From assembly GCA_023247075.1 (NCBI GenBank), contig JAHFHD010000006.1:1-36184 (forward strand): 36,184 bases of DNA, given 5' to 3'. The notes beneath the pieces were generated by a model. It was not told where the DNA came from and searched no databases. It was given only the letters and a program-made list of their open reading frames with translations. Position 1 is the first letter of the stretch. Every line of letters begins with the position of its first letter. Positions 31,690-36,184 of this stretch are shown here, piece by piece. A program made the translations under genes and the position numbers. The DNA is from Candidatus Omnitrophota bacterium (GTDB lineage Bacteria > Omnitrophota > Omnitrophia > Omnitrophales > Danuiimicrobiaceae).

Positions 31690-32499
31690 ATGACCCGTGT
31701 CGGAATATTGGGTTGCGGAGCCATTGGCCAAGCACTAGCTAAGGCGCTATGCACGCAAAAATATCAGCACGTTCAACTTTCCTTTCTCTGCGATCAAAAT
31801 CCTTCTCGAGCAATCGAACTCAAAACCCGCCTGAAATGCGCTGACATAAAAATCTTGGCTTTGCATGAATTGATTACCAAAAGTGATTTTGTTGTTGAAG
31901 CTGCTTCTATTAATGCTGCCCAAAAAATTGTTCCACTTGCACTCAAGCTCAATAAGAAAATTCTGGTGCTGAGCGTGGGAGCGCTTCTTGAGATTGGAAA
32001 CTTAAGAACATTGCTCGCTACTTCAAAAGGGACCATTTATGTTCCATCCGGAGCGCTTTCTGGTATTGATGGAATTTTGGCAGCGCGGGTTGGAAAAATA
32101 ACAAGCGTTGAAATTACGTCTCGAAAGCCGCTTCGGAATTTAAAAAGCTCTCCGTTTTTTCAAAAGGAAGGCAAGCGTTTTGGTATTATTCGGAAACCAA
32201 CTCTTATTTTTGATGGCAATGTTCGAGAGGCTGTCCGCTATTTCCCCGAAAGTTTGAATGTTGCTGCAACACTTAGTCTTGCAGGCATTGGACCAAAACG
32301 CACACGCGTTCGGGTCATTACTTCACCTCTGTACCGGATGAATCAGCATGAAGTAAGGGTGGCGAGTAGTTCGGGGGAAATTTATTGTCAAATGCTCAAT
32401 CTTCCATCCAAGACAAATTCCAAAACGAGTCAACTGGCCGTTCAATCTGCAATTGCAACTCTTTCTAAAATTTTCTCAAAAATAAAAATTGGTACTTGA
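31690..32499 (+). CDS. nadX: L-aspartate dehydrogenase
   Basis: Predicted NAD(P)-dependent oxidation of aspartate to iminoaspartate, which can feed NadA for NAD synthesis or hydrolyse to oxaloacetate. 269 residues from ATG 31690, where MTRVGILGCGAIG begins the Rossmann fold; the longer frame from 31636 overlaps panD and adds no conserved residues. Family marks: VPSGALSGIDGILAA, SRKP, FPESLNVAATLSLAGIG, and NQHEVRV. It is 4 bases from panD and its stop overlaps the uvrA start. No nadA or nadC is visible. Direction in vivo is not decided by sequence. Confidence 0.9.
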   Translation: MTRVGILGCGAIGQALAKALCTQKYQHVQLSFLCDQNPSRAIELKTRLKCADIKILALHELITKSDFVVEAASINAAQKIVPLALKLNKKILVLSVGALLEIGNLRTLLATSKGTIYVPSGALSGIDGILAARVGKITSVEITSRKPLRNLKSSPFFQKEGKRFGIIRKPTLIFDGNVREAVRYFPESLNVAATLSLAGIGPKRTRVRVITSPLYRMNQHEVRVASSSGEIYCQMLNLPSKTNSKTSQLAVQSAIATLSKIFSKIKIGT

Positions 32500-35297
32500 T
32501 GGGCGCGCAAATTATTGTTCGTGGAGCGCGGGAACACAACTTAAAGAATATTAATGTTGAAATCCCGCGCAATCAACTGGTTGTGATTACAGGGCTTTCT
32601 GGCTCCGGAAAAAGCTCACTTGCTTTTGACACGCTTTACGCGGAAGGTCAGCGCCGCTATTTAGAAAGTCTTTCAACTTATGCCCGCCAGTATTTGGAAC
32701 GTTTTAAAAAACCAGACGTTGACCATATTTCAGGACTTTCTCCTAGCATTGCGATTGAACAAAAATCAGTGGCCCATAATCCAAGGTCAACGGTGGCCAC
32801 CATCACTGAAGTTTATGATTTTCTGCGCTTGCTTTACTCTAAAGTAGGAACTGTTTTTTGCCCAAATTGCAAAAGAAAAGTGGAATGTCAAACCTTGAAT
32901 CAAATTGCGGAACAGGTTGAAGAGATTGCCCGGGGACGGAGCGCAGCAATCCTTGCTCCAATTGTTCGCGGACGAAAAGGTGAATATCAAAAAGTGCTGC
33001 AGAGTTTTGCGCAAAAAGGTTTTTCACATGTTCGCTTAGATGGTAATAAGTGTGAGCTGCACAAACCGATTAAAATGCATAAAAATAGGCGCCATGACAT
33101 TGATGTTTATGTCGACACTGTGCAGGTCCAAACTGAAAACCGGGAACGGATGAAGCGCTCGTTAAAGGTGGCGATGGATTTAGCAAATGGTCTTGTGGTG
33201 GTTTTGGTGTCCTATGGTTCAAAACAGAAATTAGATGAAGAACATTTGTTCTCTGAAAAAATGGCTTGTCCGTCCTGCCTTACTAGTTTTCGTGACCTTG
33301 CTCCCAATTCCTTTTCCTTTAATAGTCCTTATGGCGCTTGTGAGAAATGCAGGGGAATTGGAAAACTTTCTCAAGTGACATCCAAACAAATTGTGACGAA
33401 TCCTGAAAAGCCTCTTCTTCGCGGTGCGCTGAATGAGGAAATTTTCTTTTCATTCAATCAATATGTCATTGAAGATTTGGTTTATAAGTTGCGCGAGCAT
33501 TTTCATTTTGATTTGGCAACGCCATATCAAGATTTGCCTGAAAATGTCAAAGAGGCATTGCTTTGGGGAGCTGAAGACATGACGGGTTTGATTGGGGAAC
33601 TTGAAGAATTGTTTTATTCAACAAGCTCGCAGGAAGTAAAGCGAAAGGTAAGAAAGTTTATTCGGGAGGATGTGTGTCCGTCTTGTCTGGGCGCGCGGCT
33701 TAAGAGGGAGGCGTTGGGAGTTCAGATTGCTGGTAAAAATATTGTGGAATTGGCAGCGCTTCCAGTGGAAAAGGCGCTTCAATTTATTCGAGCAATCCAT
33801 TATGAAGGAAACGAGAAAAAAATAGCGACGCCAATTTTAAAAGAGATTGAGGACAGAATTTCTTTTCTTGCTGATGTGGGGCTCAGTTACATTACTTTGG
33901 ACCGGCCGGTTAATACGCTTTCGGGTGGAGAGCTTCAGAGAATCCGTTTGGCTGCACAAATTGGAGTGGGCTTAACCGGAGTGCTTTATGTTTTGGATGA
34001 GCCTAGCATTGGTCTTCATCAGCAGGACAATGAAAAACTGCTCAATTCACTTACTCGGCTCAAAGAATTAAAAAATACAGTTGTGGTGGTTGAACACGAT
34101 GAAGAAACTATGCGGCGAGCCGACTACATCATCGACCTTGGTCCAGGAGCTGGAGAGCACGGTGGAAAAATTGTTGGATGCGGAACCGCTCATGAGCTTC
34201 AAGCTCTGAGTCAATCGCTCACAGGTTCTTACCTTTCTCGCGCTCGAACTGTTGCTTTTCCTGGAGAACGTAAAGACTACCGGAAGGCAAAACAACTATT
34301 GATTAAAGGTTGTGCCGAGCACAACTTAAGAAATATTGATGTTTCCTTTCCACTTGGATGCCTGACGGTAGTCACCGGAGTTTCCGGGTCTGGCAAAAGC
34401 ACTCTTGTTCACGACATTTTATTTCGGGCTTTACACAATTACGCCTGGAAAACAGATTACGCGGTTGGCAAGTTTCGCACCATCAACAATCTCAATCTCA
34501 TCGACCAAGTTTCAGAAATTGACCAAAAACCAATCGGCCGAACCCCACGCTCTAATCCTGCAACATACACCGATTTTTTTACAGCCATACGGAAACTTTT
34601 TTCGGAAACCCGAGAAGCTAAAGTGAGAAATTTTAGTCCTTCGCGATTTAGCTTCAACTTAAAAGGTGGTCGATGTGAACTGTGTCGTGGTGAAGGTTAC
34701 CAGCGGCTTGAGATGAGTTTTCTGCCGGATGTGTTTGTTCTCTGCGAGTCCTGTTTGGGAAAGCGTTACAATGAAAGCACTTTAGGTGTCCGGTACCGCG
34801 GAAAAAATATTGCTGAAGTTCTGGATTTGACCGCTGAAGATGCGATGAATTTTTTTGATGCGATTCCAATGGTCAGAGACCGTCTCGCTCTTCTCTGTGA
34901 AATTGGGCTTGGTTATTTGCGGTTAGGACAATCGTCCACTACTTTGTCAGGAGGCGAGGCTCAGCGGATGAAGCTTGCGAGCGAACTTAGCAAGCGAGAA
35001 ACGGGTAAGACACTTTACATTCTAGATGAACCCACTACTGGACTTCATTTTGCTGATGTTGAGAATCTTTTGAAAGCATTGATTCGGCTCAGAGATTCCG
35101 GAAATACAGTTGTTGTGGTAGAGCATAATCTTGATTTGATTAAGGTTGCCGATTTCATTATTGATTTGGGTCCAGGCGGCGGGGAACATGGCGGGGAAAT
35201 TATGGCGGCTGGTTCACCAGATGAAATTTGTAAAGTTAAGAAATCCATTACAGGTCAATATCTCGCTAAATACCTGAATCGAACTACAGCTAATTAA
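32499..35297 (+). CDS. uvrA: UvrABC excinuclease subunit A
   Basis: Damage-recognition ATPase of nucleotide excision repair. 932 residues from ATG 32499, which shares its A with the preceding TGA stop; a TTG at 32496 is an alternative adding one residue. Two ABC modules are complete: N-terminal Walker A GLSGSGKS (32-39) with LSGGELQRIRLAAQ and VLDEPSIGLH; C-terminal GVSGSGKST with LSGGEAQRMKLA and ILDEPTTGLHF. Zinc-site cysteines appear in FCPNC, ACPSC, ACEKCRGIG and in CELCRGEGY/CESCLGKRY. It has the usual length with no sign of truncation. Confidence 0.98.
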   Translation: MGAQIIVRGAREHNLKNINVEIPRNQLVVITGLSGSGKSSLAFDTLYAEGQRRYLESLSTYARQYLERFKKPDVDHISGLSPSIAIEQKSVAHNPRSTVATITEVYDFLRLLYSKVGTVFCPNCKRKVECQTLNQIAEQVEEIARGRSAAILAPIVRGRKGEYQKVLQSFAQKGFSHVRLDGNKCELHKPIKMHKNRRHDIDVYVDTVQVQTENRERMKRSLKVAMDLANGLVVVLVSYGSKQKLDEEHLFSEKMACPSCLTSFRDLAPNSFSFNSPYGACEKCRGIGKLSQVTSKQIVTNPEKPLLRGALNEEIFFSFNQYVIEDLVYKLREHFHFDLATPYQDLPENVKEALLWGAEDMTGLIGELEELFYSTSSQEVKRKVRKFIREDVCPSCLGARLKREALGVQIAGKNIVELAALPVEKALQFIRAIHYEGNEKKIATPILKEIEDRISFLADVGLSYITLDRPVNTLSGGELQRIRLAAQIGVGLTGVLYVLDEPSIGLHQQDNEKLLNSLTRLKELKNTVVVVEHDEETMRRADYIIDLGPGAGEHGGKIVGCGTAHELQALSQSLTGSYLSRARTVAFPGERKDYRKAKQLLIKGCAEHNLRNIDVSFPLGCLTVVTGVSGSGKSTLVHDILFRALHNYAWKTDYAVGKFRTINNLNLIDQVSEIDQKPIGRTPRSNPATYTDFFTAIRKLFSETREAKVRNFSPSRFSFNLKGGRCELCRGEGYQRLEMSFLPDVFVLCESCLGKRYNESTLGVRYRGKNIAEVLDLTAEDAMNFFDAIPMVRDRLALLCEIGLGYLRLGQSSTTLSGGEAQRMKLASELSKRETGKTLYILDEPTTGLHFADVENLLKALIRLRDSGNTVVVVEHNLDLIKVADFIIDLGPGGGEHGGEIMAAGSPDEICKVKKSITGQYLAKYLNRTTAN

Positions 35298-35351
35298 TAA
35301 ATCCTTGATGGTTAAGGAGTTGGTTCACCTAATTTTTTCTCTCTCGCTGCC

Positions 35352-35380
35352 TTGACACTCAATATTTGGGCAGGTATACT
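35352..35380 (+). promoter_or_regulatory. Predicted strong sigma-70-type promoter for the last gene
   Basis: TTGACA at 35352-35357, a 17-base spacer, and TATACT at 35375-35380: consensus -35 and spacing and a near-consensus -10. Transcription would start about 35387, giving a 90-base leader that contains the split ribosome site described separately. Confidence 0.8.
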
Positions 35381-35432
35381 TATTAAAGAATTTAATAAAG
35401 TAATAAGTTTGGTTATCCTGCCCAATAGTAAT

Positions 35433-35479
35433 AAGGAAGGAGATGCCTTTTAGCAGTTAAATAAAAGGCAACCGACATG
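35433..35479 (+). promoter_or_regulatory. Shine-Dalgarno separated from the start codon by a hairpin
   Basis: AAGGAAGGAG at 35433-35442 is the only good ribosome site upstream of ATG 35477, but it is 34 bases away. Between them TGCCTTTTA (35444-35452) and TAAAAGGCA (35462-35470) form a perfect 9-bp stem with a 9-base loop. With the hairpin folded the spacing becomes 7 bases, the ideal distance. Alternatively the site serves a 5-codon leader (ATG 35443, MPFSS), though it would touch that ATG. Confidence 0.6.
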
Positions 35480-36184
35480 AAAGTAAGTTTGAGGAGACTA
35501 CTTTTCAGGCTTGCATCTTTCATGGTATCAATCTGCCTCATCAATCTCCAGATTTTCGACAGTTCAATTCATCAAATCCATTTCTCAACCACTCTTTACG
35601 CTGCCGAAAATAATTTCCAAACTGCACAAAGAGATGAGGAAACTCTGGTACCTGTCATTCCTGCATTGACCGACAAGCCCATCGAAGTTGAATCTGTTCC
35701 TATAAATTCCCAGCCTTTAATTACCGACCTTGATTTTTTAATGCAGGGTTCATTCACACCGTTTTCTAATTCCAACGAAATTTTAGATCAAGAACAAACT
35801 CATACAAATGATGGTTATGTGACTGAGGTGTATGAATCAGCTTCGGATGGTTTGCATGAGCTTCAATCGGGAGTTGCAGCCGCTTATTTGGCGCGAAATC
35901 TAAATGTGGAAGATTTGCAAAAGCTGCGTGATTACGACGAAGAGGTAGGGCTTTTGGTGGCAGGTGAATTTGTGGTGGTGTATTCAACTGGTGACGACGA
36001 ATTTATTCGCGCACTTCCGCCGGTCGCGTCCCTCATTGAAAACCCTCACGTTTCAATCTCTTCCCATTTCCATAAAGAGCATGGCCCAAGCGATGTTGAT
36101 TTTTTGAATACTCACGGCACCCAGTATGTCATTGGCAGAGATGAGAGCGGTGTTGAGGTTGTGTGGATTTATAATTTGAGCGGA
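35477..36184 (+). CDS. Exported protein with JAMM-like motif, 3'-truncated by window end
   Basis: 236 codons are open to the window edge, so the gene continues. A basic start (KVSLRRLLFR) and hydrophobic stretch (about residues 9-27) form an uncleaved anchor or a long signal peptide; a possible cleavage follows YAA (residue 43). Residues 44-120 are polar and acidic. Residues 153-235 show a pattern like JAB/MPN metalloproteases: EEVGLL (Glu155), then HFH (197, 199), GPSDVD (Ser205, Asp208), and YVIG...VEVVWIYN. The Pro that normally follows HxH is Lys and the spacing to Ser is 5 rather than about 7, so activity is unsure. Strong promoter and split ribosome site upstream. Full length unknown. 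Confidence 0.75.
   Translation, partial: MKVSLRRLLFRLASFMVSICLINLQIFDSSIHQIHFSTTLYAAENNFQTAQRDEETLVPVIPALTDKPIEVESVPINSQPLITDLDFLMQGSFTPFSNSNEILDQEQTHTNDGYVTEVYESASDGLHELQSGVAAAYLARNLNVEDLQKLRDYDEEVGLLVAGEFVVVYSTGDDEFIRALPPVASLIENPHVSISSHFHKEHGPSDVDFLNTHGTQYVIGRDESGVEVVWIYNLSG

Noticed and set aside
35298-35345. Terminator after uvrA (TTGG-TTCA-CCTAA then TTTTTT)
   Set aside because: The stem is only about four weak pairs; the T-run alone is not enough.

Overview
This window reads as a chromosomal segment of a Gram-negative bacterium with low to medium GC. It carries LPS genes (kdsD, an LpxL-type acyltransferase, lptC, lptB, an LptF/G permease) next to an HPr kinase, a regulatory PTS, a membrane-anchored YvcK, a bifunctional PGI/PMI and an LL-diaminopimelate aminotransferase. 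That mix suggests a Candidatus Omnitrophota-like or related deep lineage (inference; no rRNA gene is present to confirm it). Genes are densely packed, often overlapping by 4-44 bases, and nearly all lie on the + strand.

Layout. 1-3.5 kb: LPS synthesis and export (kdsD, lpxL, lptC, lptB). 3.5-8.4 kb: a transporter-less PTS and its regulators (ptsN-like EIIA, hprK, yvcK, ptsH, ptsI). 8.4-10.3 kb: sugar-phosphate isomerase and sugar nucleotidyltransferase. 10.3-13 kb: the SAM cycle (metK, ahcY), separated by a miniature inverted-repeat element and closed by a strong terminator. 13.2-19.2 kb: a signalling block of excisionase-like HTH, exported unknown protein, membrane histidine kinase, Rcp1-like receiver, receiver-kinase with a degenerate GGDEF-like tail, and a single receiver. 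19.2-21.1 kb, minus strand: comF and an LptF/G permease. 21.2-27 kb: rpsU (57 codons), hisS, aspS, phoH, ybeY, recO. 27.2-28.6 kb: three unknown ORFs sharing a 38-residue module, two of them separated by a hairpin array. 28.7-32.5 kb: dapL, folK, panC, panD, aspartate dehydrogenase. 32.5-35.3 kb: uvrA. The end holds the start of an exported protein with a JAMM-like motif.

How the genes fit together. KdsD makes the Kdo precursor, LpxL acylates lipid A, and LptB/C plus the LptF/G permease export LPS. HPr has both its His20 and its Ser51, so EI and HprK can both act on it. No sugar-specific EIIB/C is visible, so the PTS looks like a regulatory relay ending at the EIIA. MetK and AhcY supply SAM and remove SAH. 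FolK, PanC, PanD and aspartate dehydrogenase serve folate, pantothenate and NAD/aspartate metabolism.

Most unusual items: (i) a 78-bp palindromic MITE with perfect 18-bp arms and an 8-bp target duplication, plus a second degenerate copy; (ii) the gapless 38-residue module in three consecutive unknown ORFs around a hairpin array; (iii) a Shine-Dalgarno separated from its start codon by a 9-bp hairpin, ahead of a secreted JAMM-like protein; (iv) a histidine kinase ending in a GGDEF-like domain with a lost signature; (v) a set of six candidate promoters that all have a perfect TTGACA. No rRNA, tRNA, CRISPR array, full-length insertion sequence or prophage was seen. No gene-free stretch exceeds 300 bases.
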